Translations under genes and position numbers: made by a program
Assembly (NCBI GenBank): GCA_937916035.1
Contig: CALGIH010000291.1
Coordinates: forward strand, 1-6,276
Reading direction: 5' to 3'
Source: an uncultured Lacinutrix sp.
GTDB lineage: Bacteria > Bacteroidota > Bacteroidia > Flavobacteriales > Flavobacteriaceae
DNA: 6,276 nucleotides
Part shown: in pieces, positions 1-6,276 of the stretch
Layout: each line of letters starts with the position of its first letter
How positions within the stretch are numbered: position 1 is the stretch's first letter
The notes under the pieces: generated by a model
Told to the model about the DNA's origin: nothing
What the model saw: the letters and a program-made list of their open reading frames with translations, nothing else
Databases searched by the model: none

Positions 1-81
1 GCTTAAAAAACTAATGTTATAGTTCCATTTTTGTTGAAGTAACACAAATTCTGTAAGTTTTTCCACAACGAAATCATAAAC

Positions 82-110
82 AAAAAAAGCGAATAATTAA
101 ATGCGCTTTT
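82..110 (-). terminator. Intrinsic terminator at the end of the leu operon
   Basis: Read on the minus strand, a stem AAAAGCG / CGCTTTT (7 bp, arms at 104-110 and 85-91) encloses a 12-nt A/T-rich loop and runs into an uninterrupted run of seven T (88-82). The hairpin lies about 40 nt after the leuB stop codon, where the transcript of the four leu genes should end. The arms are symmetric, so it might also slow plus-strand transcripts, but the plus-strand T run is only four bases and all of it is in the stem. Only three G-C pairs support the stem, typical for such an AT-rich genome. Confidence 0.75.
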
Positions 111-149
111 CCTAAAACCCAATATCATAGTTATAACCAACCTAAATAA

Positions 150-1268
150 CTAAATAATAGTGGATTGTCCTAAATGTATATTCTTAAAGTTAAGATTTGT
201 GTCTTTCGGGTTTGAGATATAGTCTTCAATAAAATCACCTACTTTACTTGTAGTAACATTATCATATTTTGTGTTAATATCTGGTGTTGTAATGTGCAAT
301 CTTAATGACTTGTCAACCGCTTTCCGTATCAACGATGCTTCCGCATATAATTCAAAATGTTCTAACAGCATAGCTGCAGATAAAATAGATGCTATTGGGT
401 TGGCAATACCTTTCCCTTTAGCTTGTGGATACGAACCATGAATAGGCTCAAACATCGCATATTTATCACCAACAGAAGCAGAAGCCAATAAACCAATAGA
501 GCCTCCAATAACACTTGCTTCATCACTAATAATATCACCAAACATATTCTCAGTAAGTATAACATCAAACTGTTTTGGGTTTAAAATAATTTGCATTGCA
601 GCATTATCAACAAATAAAAAGTCTAACTCTACATCTGGATAATAGGTGGCTATTTCTTTAGTTACTTTTCGCCATAAGCGAGAGCTTTCCAATACGTTTG
701 CTTTATCAACTAAGGTTACCTTATGTTTTCTTGTTTGTGCAGCTTTAAATGCTAAATGTGCAATTCTGGCAATTTCATAAGCAGAATACACACACAAATC
801 TGAAGCTGTGTGTCCATCTTCACTTAAGTACTTTTCTCCAAAATAAATACCTCCAGTTAATTCACGATAGATGCTGATATCTGTTCCTTTAATAATGTGT
901 TTCTTTAAAGGTGATTTATCAATTAAAGCATCATAAGCTTTTACAGGTCGTATGTTTGCAAATAAACCAAGCGATTTACGCAACTGTAATAATCCTTGTT
1001 CTGGCCTTACTTTAGCTGAAGGGTCGTTGTCATATTTTGGATCACCAATAGCTCCAAATAAAATAGCATCAGTTGATTCGCATACCTTTAAAGTGTCATC
1101 AGGTAACGGATTCCCAGTTTGATCTATGGCAATTGCACCAACAGAAGCATATGTAAATGTGAAGGTGTGGTCAAATTCCATAGCAATAGCTTTCAAAGCT
1201 TTAATGGCTTGATCTGTCACTTCTGGTCCAATACCATCTCCTGGTAAAACGGCAATATTTAATTTCAT
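150..1268 (-). CDS. leuB: 3-isopropylmalate dehydrogenase (LeuB)
   Basis: Cytoplasmic beta-decarboxylating dehydrogenase that oxidises and decarboxylates (2R,3S)-3-isopropylmalate to 4-methyl-2-oxopentanoate, the third leucine-specific step. The 372-residue product has the family hallmarks: GDGIGPEV (10-17), the substrate-binding arginines in LRKSLGLFANIRP (R97, R107), YRELTGGIYFGE (134-145, including R135), VDKANV (187-192, K189) and NMFGDIISDE (241-250) with the metal-binding aspartates D245 and D249. The cofactor loop reads HGSYPQAKGKGIANP (277-291). The Asp that contacts the adenosine ribose in well-studied NAD enzymes (HGSAPDIAG) is Gln282 here, so cofactor preference is inferred, not shown. 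The protein is 10-15 residues longer than many LeuB proteins because of a polar C-terminal tail (about 354-372). The start fits the conserved N-terminal strand. It is last in the operon, 9 nt after leuD, and a terminator follows. Confidence 0.97.
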   Translation of the reverse strand: MKLNIAVLPGDGIGPEVTDQAIKALKAIAMEFDHTFTFTYASVGAIAIDQTGNPLPDDTLKVCESTDAILFGAIGDPKYDNDPSAKVRPEQGLLQLRKSLGLFANIRPVKAYDALIDKSPLKKHIIKGTDISIYRELTGGIYFGEKYLSEDGHTASDLCVYSAYEIARIAHLAFKAAQTRKHKVTLVDKANVLESSRLWRKVTKEIATYYPDVELDFLFVDNAAMQIILNPKQFDVILTENMFGDIISDEASVIGGSIGLLASASVGDKYAMFEPIHGSYPQAKGKGIANPIASILSAAMLLEHFELYAEASLIRKAVDKSLRLHITTPDINTKYDNVTTSKVGDFIEDYISNPKDTNLNFKNIHLGQSTII

Positions 1269-1277
1269 CTATTTATA

Positions 1278-1868
1278 TTAATATGTTTTTTCAGCTTCAA
1301 AAGCTTCAATTTGTTCTTTTTTGCTTAATAAATAGTCAATATCATCATAACCATTTATCATGCATGTTTTTTTATAAGGATCAATATCAAACGATTCTGA
1401 TGTGTTCAAATTTGAAATAGAAATCGTCTGTGATTCTAAATTGACTTCAATTTGTGTTTCCGGTTTGTTTTCAATAGTCTCTAGTAAAGTCTTTAAAAAT
1501 GTTTCTGAAACTTGTACAGGAAGTAAACCATTATTGAGCGCATTGCCTTTAAAAATATCAGCAAAAAAGCTAGAAACGATAACCTTAAAACCAAAACCTA
1601 CCAAAGCCCAAGCGGCATGTTCTCTACTAGAACCACAGCCAAAATTATCTCCAGCAACTAAAATACTTCCTGAATATTTTGAGTTGTTTAAACTGAAATT
1701 CGCATTTGGTTCTCCGTGTTTGTTATAGCGCCAATCACGAAATACATTGTCTCCAAATCCTATTTTATCTGTAGCTTTTAGAAAGCGCGCTGGAATAATT
1801 TGATCTGTGTCAACATTTTCAATGGCTAATGGAATAGCTCTCGATGTAAGTGTGGTGAATTTTTCCAT
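1278..1868 (-). CDS. leuD: 3-isopropylmalate dehydratase small subunit (LeuD)
   Basis: Small (swivel-domain) subunit of isopropylmalate isomerase. With LeuC it interconverts 2- and 3-isopropylmalate through 2-isopropylmaleate in the cytoplasm. At 196 residues it is close to the usual ~200. The diagnostic aconitase swivel motifs are present: [15 protein letters not shown] (16-30), [17 protein letters not shown] (73-89, containing the substrate-binding SSRE segment) and [17 protein letters not shown] (101-117). It carries no iron-sulfur ligands of its own, as expected for this subunit. Its ATG lies 1 nt after the leuC stop codon, so translation is probably coupled and the two subunits made in similar amounts. 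The preceding bases, inside the leuC end, contain no Shine-Dalgarno sequence. An open frame on the opposite strand (1402-1728) is only a shadow of this gene. Confidence 0.97.
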   Translation of the reverse strand: MEKFTTLTSRAIPLAIENVDTDQIIPARFLKATDKIGFGDNVFRDWRYNKHGEPNANFSLNNSKYSGSILVAGDNFGCGSSREHAAWALVGFGFKVIVSSFFADIFKGNALNNGLLPVQVSETFLKTLLETIENKPETQIEVNLESQTISISNLNTSESFDIDPYKKTCMINGYDDIDYLLSKKEQIEAFEAEKTY

Positions 1869-1869
1869 A

Positions 1870-3267
1870 TTATGCCAATTCTAAGGTTTCAATTTCTTTT
1901 GTTACATCTACAATTTTACCAGCAACTGCTGTTGCAGCAGCAACTAACGGACTTGCTAAAATAGTTCTGGAGCCTTGTCCTTGCCTCCCTTCAAAATTTC
2001 TATTTGATGTAGATACGCAGTATTCTCCTGGCGGAATTTTGTCATCGTTCATTGCTAAACATGCCGAACAGCCAGGTTGACGTAACTCAAATCCTGCGTT
2101 TTCAAAAATATCTTTTAGGCCTTCTTTAATAATTTGTGCTTCTACTTGTTTGCTTCCAGGAACTAACCAAGCAGTTACATTATTAGCTTTTTGTTTTCCT
2201 TTAATGAAATTTGCAGCCACTCTAAAATCTTCAATTCTTGAGTTGGTGCAGCTTCCAATGAAGACAAAGTTGATAGGCTTATTAATGAGCGATTCTCCAG
2301 CTTCAAAATTCATATATTCCAATGACTTCTTGAACGAAGCATTGTCATCCATTGGAATGGTTTCAGAAATTTTAATTCCCATTCCAGGATTAGTTCCATA
2401 AGTTAGCATTGGTTCTATGTCTTCTGCATCAAAATAATATTCTTTATCAAATTTTGCATCATCATCAGATGGTAAGGTTTCCCAATAGGCTACTTTCTTA
2501 TCAAAAGCGCCACCTTGAGGTGCAAACTCTCTGTCTTTTACATAGTCGAAAGTAGTTTGATCTGGAGCAATCATGCCACCACGAGCTCCCATTTCGATAC
2601 TCATATTGCAAACAGTCATTCTGCCTTCCATACTCATGTTTTCAAATACATCTCCAGCATATTCACAGAAATAACCTGTTCCAGAGTTTGTACCTAGTTT
2701 TGAGATAATATAAAGAATGACATCTTTTGATAAGACACCATTCTTTAAGCTGCCATTAACCGTAACTCTTAAGCTTTTTGGTTTTGTTAATAATAAACAT
2801 TGACTTGCAAATACTTGTGCAACCTGACTTGTTCCTATGCCAAACGCAATAGTACCAAAAGCGCCATGTGTTGAGGTGTGACTATCGCCACAAACCATAG
2901 TCATTCCAGGTTGTGTAATGCCTAATTCTGGAGCCATCACGTGTACAATGCCATTGTATTTGTGACCAAGTTCGTAAAGTGTAATTCCGTTTTTGGCACA
3001 GTTTTTTGAAAGTTGCTCTAACTGCTTTCTAGATAACTCATCCTTAATAGGTAAATCCTGATTTAAGGTTGGTGTGTTATGATCAGCAGTTGCTACAATT
3101 TGATCTGGTCTGAAAACAGGAATGTTGCGATCTTCTAATTCATTAAAAGCCTGCGGACTTGTGACTTCGTGTATTAAGTGTTTATCTATATATAAAATTT
3201 GCGGACCATTTTGGATCGAATCGACCACATGTGCATCCCAAACTTTATCAAATAACGTTTTTCCCAT
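1870..3267 (-). CDS. leuC: 3-isopropylmalate dehydratase large subunit (LeuC)
   Basis: Catalytic large subunit of isopropylmalate isomerase, an aconitase-family [4Fe-4S] hydro-lyase. The 465 residues match the usual bacterial LeuC length (about 466). Visible landmarks are DAHVV (11-15), [23 protein letters not shown] (125-147), the first cluster cysteine in FIGSCTNSR (C340), the other two in [11 protein letters not shown] (C400 and C403), and [17 protein letters not shown] (419-435), which lines the substrate site in aconitases. All three cluster cysteines are present, so the enzyme should be active with LeuD. The start is supported by the typical [15 protein letters not shown] opening. It is second in the operon, 35 nt after leuA and 1 nt before leuD. 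A 6-bp hairpin (3274-3291) ends only 6 nt upstream of its ATG and may affect initiation. Confidence 0.98.
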   Translation of the reverse strand: MGKTLFDKVWDAHVVDSIQNGPQILYIDKHLIHEVTSPQAFNELEDRNIPVFRPDQIVATADHNTPTLNQDLPIKDELSRKQLEQLSKNCAKNGITLYELGHKYNGIVHVMAPELGITQPGMTMVCGDSHTSTHGAFGTIAFGIGTSQVAQVFASQCLLLTKPKSLRVTVNGSLKNGVLSKDVILYIISKLGTNSGTGYFCEYAGDVFENMSMEGRMTVCNMSIEMGARGGMIAPDQTTFDYVKDREFAPQGGAFDKKVAYWETLPSDDDAKFDKEYYFDAEDIEPMLTYGTNPGMGIKISETIPMDDNASFKKSLEYMNFEAGESLINKPINFVFIGSCTNSRIEDFRVAANFIKGKQKANNVTAWLVPGSKQVEAQIIKEGLKDIFENAGFELRQPGCSACLAMNDDKIPPGEYCVSTSNRNFEGRQGQGSRTILASPLVAAATAVAGKIVDVTKEIETLELA

Positions 3268-3273
3268 ATTTAT

Positions 3274-3291
3274 TTTCCGTGAAATCGGAAA
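3274..3291 (-). other. Intercistronic hairpin between leuA and leuC
   Basis: The 35-nt gap between leuA and leuC contains a perfect inverted repeat TTTCCG-N6-CGGAAA. In the minus-strand mRNA this is a 6-bp stem with a 6-nt loop. The 3' arm is the purine-rich CGGAAA, and only ATAAAT separates it from the leuC AUG, so it sits where an initiating ribosome would contact the message. No T run follows, so it is not an intrinsic terminator. A role in tuning leuC translation or in mRNA processing is inference; a 6-bp stem can also arise by chance. Confidence 0.4.
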
Positions 3292-3302
3292 TCTGTTTTT
3301 AG

Positions 3303-4478
3303 TTATGCTGAAATAATTTCTCTGTAAACTCTACTAGTTTCAATGATTTGATGAATGTCATTATCATTAATTTCTTTCTTTCTGTCTGCAAAGGTTAAGA
3401 AATTTGCATACACATCATCCAGTTGTAATTTTGTTAATTCATAGCCAACATTTTTAGCTCTATAGGCCAAAGCTGCACGACCACTTCTTGCGGTTAACAC
3501 AATTGCAGATTCGGTAACGCCAACTGCTTTTGGATCGATAATCTCATATGTCTCGCGATTTTTTATCACTCCATCTTGATGAATTCCTGAGCTATGGGCA
3601 AAGGCGTTTGCACCAACGATTGCCTTATTAGGCTGTGTGTATATTCCCATACTATCAGAAACCAATTGACTAATACCGTATAGCATTTCGGTTTTGACAT
3701 TAGTATCAAGATTTAAATAAGGGTGTTGTTTTAAAATCATCACAACTTCTTCTAAGGCCGTATTTCCAGCACGTTCTCCGATGCCATTAATCGTACATTC
3801 TATTTGACGCGCACCATTAATTACACCTTCAATTGAGTTAGCTGTTGCTAAACCTAAATCGTTGTGGCAATGACAAGACAAGATGACCTTTTCTATTCCT
3901 TTAACGTTTTCTCGTAAGTATTTCATTTTTGCGCCATATTCACTTGGTAAACAATAACCTGTAGTGTCTGGGATGTTCAATACTGTTGCGCCAGCTTTAA
4001 TAGCAGCTTCACAAACTCTTGCCAAATAATTATTGTCAGTTCGCCCAGCATCTTCAGCATAAAATTCAACATCTTCTACAAAAGATTTCGCATATTTTAC
4101 TGCAGCAAAAGCACGTTGAAGGATGTCTTCTTGATTGCTTTTAAATTTGTGTATGATATGAGAATCAGAAGTACCAATTCCTGTATGAATTCTTGGTTTC
4201 TTTGCGTATTTAATAGCTTCAGCTGCAACTCTTATATCATTTTCAACAGAGCGTGTGAGTCCGCAAACCGTTGCGTTTTTTACTAGTTTGGAAATTTCTT
4301 CAACCGATTTGAAATCTCCAGGACTTGATACTGGAAACCCAGCCTCAATCACATCAACTCCTAATGCATCTAACTGTTCTGCAATGATAAGTTTTTGTTC
4401 AGTATTTAATTTGCAACCAGGAACTTGCTCGCCATCCCTGAGGGTTGTATCAAAAATTTGTACTTGAGAATTTGACAT
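3303..4478 (-). CDS. leuA: 2-isopropylmalate synthase (LeuA), short form without regulatory domain
   Basis: Claisen-type condensing enzyme that joins acetyl-CoA to 2-oxoisovalerate to give 2-isopropylmalate, the committed step of leucine synthesis. The TIM-barrel catalytic domain (about 5-270) shows [13 protein letters not shown] (9-21; Arg14 catalytic, Asp15 metal ligand), HCHNDLGLA (203-211; His203 and His205 metal ligands) and NGIGERAGN (231-239). The linker region follows with HSSGIHQDG (295-303) and ends near residue 391. Full-length bacterial LeuA is about 510-520 residues and carries a C-terminal leucine-binding regulatory domain, which is absent here. The stop is clean and is followed by the leuC leader, so this looks like a natural short form, not a broken gene. 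Related homocitrate or citramalate synthases share the fold, but the leuCDB neighbours favour LeuA. It is first in the operon; its leader contains a dyad 15 nt before the ATG. Confidence 0.94.
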   Translation of the reverse strand: MSNSQVQIFDTTLRDGEQVPGCKLNTEQKLIIAEQLDALGVDVIEAGFPVSSPGDFKSVEEISKLVKNATVCGLTRSVENDIRVAAEAIKYAKKPRIHTGIGTSDSHIIHKFKSNQEDILQRAFAAVKYAKSFVEDVEFYAEDAGRTDNNYLARVCEAAIKAGATVLNIPDTTGYCLPSEYGAKMKYLRENVKGIEKVILSCHCHNDLGLATANSIEGVINGARQIECTINGIGERAGNTALEEVVMILKQHPYLNLDTNVKTEMLYGISQLVSDSMGIYTQPNKAIVGANAFAHSSGIHQDGVIKNRETYEIIDPKAVGVTESAIVLTARSGRAALAYRAKNVGYELTKLQLDDVYANFLTFADRKKEINDNDIHQIIETSRVYREIISA

Positions 4479-4493
4479 TTGTTCTAATATATT

Positions 4494-4511
4494 TTCGTAT
4501 TGTTATACGAA
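4494..4511 (-). promoter_or_regulatory. Perfect dyad in the leuA leader (operator or RNA hairpin)
   Basis: TTCGTAT-TGTT-ATACGAA (plus strand) is a perfect 7-bp inverted repeat with a 4-bp spacer, lying 15 nt upstream of the leuA ATG. As DNA, its 18-bp symmetric form suits a dimeric repressor. As RNA it would form a compact hairpin at the edge of the leuA initiation region. No T run follows, so it is not a terminator. The sequence is seen directly; either role is inferred. Confidence 0.5.
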
Positions 4512-4547
4512 TTTATATTTTGTATTATTCAAAAGAGAATTCATCAT
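4503..4547 (-). other. Possible short leader reading frame upstream of leuA
   Basis: A 14-codon frame (two consecutive ATG codons, then NSLLNNTKYKFV) ends in TAA 24 nt upstream of the leuA ATG. Codons 5 and 6 are adjacent leucine codons (CTT TTG), and the stop codon overlaps the left RNA arm of the 4494-4511 dyad. This resembles the geometry of an amino-acid leader peptide. However, two Leu codons are few compared with known leu leader peptides, no ribosome-binding signal is visible, and frames this short are common by chance. Confidence 0.2.
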
Positions 4548-4553
4548 AAAATT

Positions 4554-4572
4554 AATACGACGTTAACGTATT
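4554..4572. promoter_or_regulatory. Second inverted repeat with a 10-bp palindrome in the divergent region
   Basis: AATACG-N7-CGTATT is an inverted repeat with 6-bp arms. Inside and overlapping it, ACGTTAACGT (4560-4569) is a perfect 10-bp palindrome. The arms repeat the CGTAT/ATACG half-site found in the 4494-4511 dyad, 43 bp away between the facing edges. It lies between leuA and the divergent plus-strand gene, so a bound protein could affect either. I cannot assign it to a known regulator. Confidence 0.35.
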
Positions 4573-4626
4573 GTAATTATAATTTAAGACACTGAAAAAC
4601 AGCAATATATATTCATTTTTTACACT

Positions 4627-6177
4627 ATGACTAAGGAGCCAAAAGATAATTTATTTGTACTTGTAAAATCCCTGTCAAAATCAGAGAAGCGACAGTTTAA
4701 GCTTTATGTTGGTCGTTTGGGTGTGAATGAAGACTCGAAATTTTTATTATTGTTTAATGTTTTAGATAAAATGGCTGAGTATGATGAACAAGTTATTCTT
4801 AAAAAAGGTATCGTTAAGAAACAACAACTTTCAAATTTAAAAGCACATCTTTATAAGCAGGTTTTAATTAGTTTAAGACTAAATCCACTACATCAAAATA
4901 TTAGAGTGCAAATTCGAGAACAGCTTGATTTTGCAACTATTCTATACCATAAAGGGCTTTATAAGCAAAGTCTTAAAATTCTTGATAAAGCAAAAAATTT
5001 GGCAATTAATTACGAAGAAAAAAATGTTGCCTATGAAATTTTGGAGCTCGAAAAAATCATTGAATCTCAATATATCACTAGAAGTATTAGTAATCGAGCA
5101 GATGAATTAGCCATTCAAGCTAAGGAGTTAAACGCTCATAATATTTTAGCCAGTAAGTTGTCCAATTTATCGTTGCAGCTTTATAGTTTGTTTCTTAAAA
5201 CAGGTTATGTAAAGAATGATGATGAGTATGTAAAGGTTACAGAATATTTTAATGCCAGATTGCCAAAATATAATTTTAGAGACCTTGGCTTTAGAGAAAA
5301 ACTGTGGTTATACCAATCGTATTTATGGTATAGTTTTTTAATTCAAGATTTTTTAGCCTGCTATAGATATTCAAGAAAATGGGTGGATCTATTTTATGTG
5401 AATCCTGAATTGATGAAGCTAAACCCAGTGTTTTTTTTAAGAGGGAATCAATACCTTTTAGAGGCCTTGTTTTTTGTCAGACAGCACAATAAATTTAAGG
5501 AAGCACTAAAAGAATTAGAAACTATAACTCAAGAAAAATGGTTTCCAAAAAATGATAATGTTCAAAGTTTAACTTTTCTATATGTGTATTCGAATAAATT
5601 CAATCTGCACTTCATGGAAGGCAGTTTTTATGAAGGATTGCCTTTGGTTAATGAAGTTTTAGTAGGTATAAAAAAACACAAAAGCAGAATTGATGAGCAT
5701 CACATAATGGTGTTTTATTATAAAATTGCAAGCTTATATTTTGGTATTGGTGAGAATAAAAAGTGTATTGAATTTTTAGATAAAATCATCAGTAATAAAT
5801 CGCTTTCCATGCGAGAAGATTTACTTTGTTTTTCAAGGGTGTTAAATTTAGTAGCGCACTATGAAGCCGGAATATATTATAATTTGGACGCTTTAATTAG
5901 AAGCACATATAAGTTTTTAATACGCATGGAAGATTTGTACGAAGTGCAAAAAGAGATGATTAAATTCTTAAGAGCATTAGGAGATATTTATCCGCATGAA
6001 ATACGCACAGAATTTATCAAACTTCACGAAAAATTAAAAACCTATGAAGATCACCCTTACGAAAGGCGTGCGTTTTTATATTTAGATATTATTTCGTGGC
6101 TTGAAAGTAAAATAGAAAATAAAACGGTTGATTCTATTATAAGGGAAAAATTTAATGCTAAAAATCAATTAAATTAA
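4627..6177 (+). CDS. Uncharacterised TPR-like all-helical protein, 516 aa
   Basis: I do not recognise a named family. The protein is rich in Leu, Lys, Glu, Phe and Tyr, has no signal peptide and no clear membrane segment, and looks like a cytoplasmic alpha-solenoid. The N-terminal part (about 8-85) is a charged helical region opening with LFVLVKSLSKSEKRQFKLYVGRL and ending KQQLSNLKAHLYKQVLISLRL. Two stretches fit a tetratricopeptide pattern: about 104-135 (LYHKGLYKQSLKILDKAKNLA) and about 362-390 (YYKIASLYFGIGENKKCIEFLDKII). The region between is aromatic-rich and helical. No catalytic or DNA-binding motif is visible, so a scaffold or protein-binding role is the most that can be inferred. The start is the first ATG of the frame, with no Shine-Dalgarno upstream. 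The gene is divergent from leuA and is followed 79 nt later by a SAM riboswitch, so it is probably transcribed alone. Confidence 0.9.
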   Translation: MTKEPKDNLFVLVKSLSKSEKRQFKLYVGRLGVNEDSKFLLLFNVLDKMAEYDEQVILKKGIVKKQQLSNLKAHLYKQVLISLRLNPLHQNIRVQIREQLDFATILYHKGLYKQSLKILDKAKNLAINYEEKNVAYEILELEKIIESQYITRSISNRADELAIQAKELNAHNILASKLSNLSLQLYSLFLKTGYVKNDDEYVKVTEYFNARLPKYNFRDLGFREKLWLYQSYLWYSFLIQDFLACYRYSRKWVDLFYVNPELMKLNPVFFLRGNQYLLEALFFVRQHNKFKEALKELETITQEKWFPKNDNVQSLTFLYVYSNKFNLHFMEGSFYEGLPLVNEVLVGIKKHKSRIDEHHIMVFYYKIASLYFGIGENKKCIEFLDKIISNKSLSMREDLLCFSRVLNLVAHYEAGIYYNLDALIRSTYKFLIRMEDLYEVQKEMIKFLRALGDIYPHEIRTEFIKLHEKLKTYEDHPYERRAFLYLDIISWLESKIENKTVDSIIREKFNAKNQLN

Positions 6178-6181
6178 AATA

Positions 6182-6200
6182 AACCGAAAAATATTTGGTT
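6182..6200 (+). terminator. Weak candidate terminator after the TPR-like gene
   Basis: AACCGAA and TTTGGTT can pair as a 7-bp stem including one G-T wobble, around a 5-nt loop, starting 5 nt after the stop codon. What follows (ATTAATGTTTTCTTT) is T-rich but interrupted. The stem is weak, and its right arm overlaps the -33-like TTTG of the next promoter candidate, so the hairpin may be incidental. Confidence 0.3.
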
Positions 6201-6226
6201 ATTAATGTTTTCTTTCTGAATATTTG
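6194..6226 (+). promoter_or_regulatory. Candidate Bacteroidota-type promoter driving the SAM riboswitch transcript
   Basis: TTTG (6194-6197) is followed after 21 bp by AATATTTG (6219-6226), which matches the Bacteroidota -7 element TAnnTTTG at all defined positions except the first. The spacing lies in the range known for this promoter class. Transcription would start near 6233, leaving about 20-25 nt before the riboswitch core. The position just ahead of a riboswitch is the best supporting argument. Confidence 0.45.
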
Positions 6227-6256
6227 TACTCACAAAGTTCAAAAACTTACTGAAAT

Positions 6257-6276
6257 GTTATCAAGAAAGGCGGAGG
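6257..6276 (+). promoter_or_regulatory. SAM-I (S-box) riboswitch, 5' end only, cut by the window edge
   Basis: The last bases read TTATCAAGAAAGGCGGAGG (6258-6276). This matches the conserved 5' side of the SAM-I aptamer (consensus close to UUAUCAAGAGAGGYGGAGGGA), including the end of P1, the AUCAAG joining strand and the start of P2 with the GGAGG of the kink-turn region. The remaining ~80-100 nt of the aptamer and the controlled gene lie outside. SAM-I aptamers bind S-adenosylmethionine and usually switch off methionine-synthesis or transport genes. The plus strand places the target to the right, so the riboswitch does not act on any gene in this window. Confidence 0.85.

Noticed and set aside
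3..77. 24-codon minus-strand frame beyond the leu terminator (starts MISLWKNLQN)
   Set aside because: It is too short to judge, has no promoter or ribosome-binding signal, and resembles no protein I know. I treat 1-81 as flank with nothing supportable.
1402..1728. 108-codon open frame on the plus strand
   Set aside because: It lies entirely antisense to leuD, whose conserved motifs run through the same bases; its translation has no family resemblance. The same applies to plus-strand frames at 2150-2401, 2515-2697, 3122-3316 and 4255-4467.
3303..4478. Annotating the condensing enzyme as homocitrate or citramalate synthase because of its short length
   Set aside because: The gene heads a complete leuCDB cluster with operon spacing, so 2-isopropylmalate synthase is the simpler reading.
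4514..4522. TATATTTTG as a plus-strand -7 element for the 516-aa gene
   Set aside because: The internal spacing is three bases instead of two, and no -33 TTG lies at a suitable distance; it also sits more than 100 bp from the start codon.
4547..4554. TAATTTTA on the minus strand as a leuA -7 promoter element
   Set aside because: It matches TAnnTTTG in all but the last base, but no TTG lies 17-23 bp upstream, so no leuA promoter can be called.
4633..4638. AAGGAG, a Shine-Dalgarno-like sequence
   Set aside because: It lies just inside the start of the 516-aa gene with no start codon at a suitable distance downstream, and Flavobacteriia generally do not rely on such sites.
4925..5110. 61-codon plus-strand frame inside the 516-aa gene
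   Set aside because: It overlaps the long gene in another frame, and its composition (Ile, Lys, Leu rich) is what out-of-frame AT-rich coding DNA gives.

Overview
The window looks like a piece of a chromosome from a member of the Bacteroidota, most likely Flavobacteriia (Flavobacteriaceae-like). It is AT-rich, and its start codons lack Shine-Dalgarno sequences and sit behind A/T-rich leaders. The one plausible promoter resembles the Bacteroidota TTTG / TAnnTTTG type. The LeuA and LeuB sequences have features I associate with this phylum: a short LeuA and a GSYPQA cofactor loop in LeuB. The species cannot be named from the sequence.

Positions 1-149 are the 3' flank of the leucine operon and hold a good intrinsic terminator for minus-strand transcription (82-110); nothing else is supportable there. 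Positions 150-4478, minus strand, carry the complete leucine-specific branch in the transcription order leuA-leuC-leuD-leuB. The gaps are 35, 1 and 9 nt, so this is almost certainly one operon. LeuA condenses 2-oxoisovalerate with acetyl-CoA, LeuCD isomerises 2-isopropylmalate to 3-isopropylmalate, and LeuB oxidatively decarboxylates it to the keto acid of leucine. The upstream ilv genes and the final transaminase are not in the window. LeuA lacks the C-terminal leucine-sensing domain, so control may rest on expression.

Positions 4479-4626 are a 148-bp divergent intergenic region. It holds a perfect 7-bp dyad in the leuA leader, a second cluster of related CGTAT/ATACG half-sites, a 10-bp palindrome, and a 14-codon minus-strand reading frame with two adjacent Leu codons whose stop lies in the dyad. 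These could be operators, leader-RNA structure, or partly chance. Positions 4627-6177, plus strand, encode a 516-residue, probably cytoplasmic, all-helical TPR-like protein of unknown function.

Positions 6178-6276 hold a weak hairpin after that gene, a candidate promoter, and at the very edge the first ~20 nt of a SAM-I (S-box) riboswitch on the plus strand. A methionine/SAM-pathway gene is therefore predicted just outside the window.

Overall this is ordinary core-metabolism sequence. I see no mobile element, CRISPR array, tRNA or rRNA, and no convincing undescribed system. The points most worth a second look are the leuA leader, the truncated riboswitch and the unknown helical protein.
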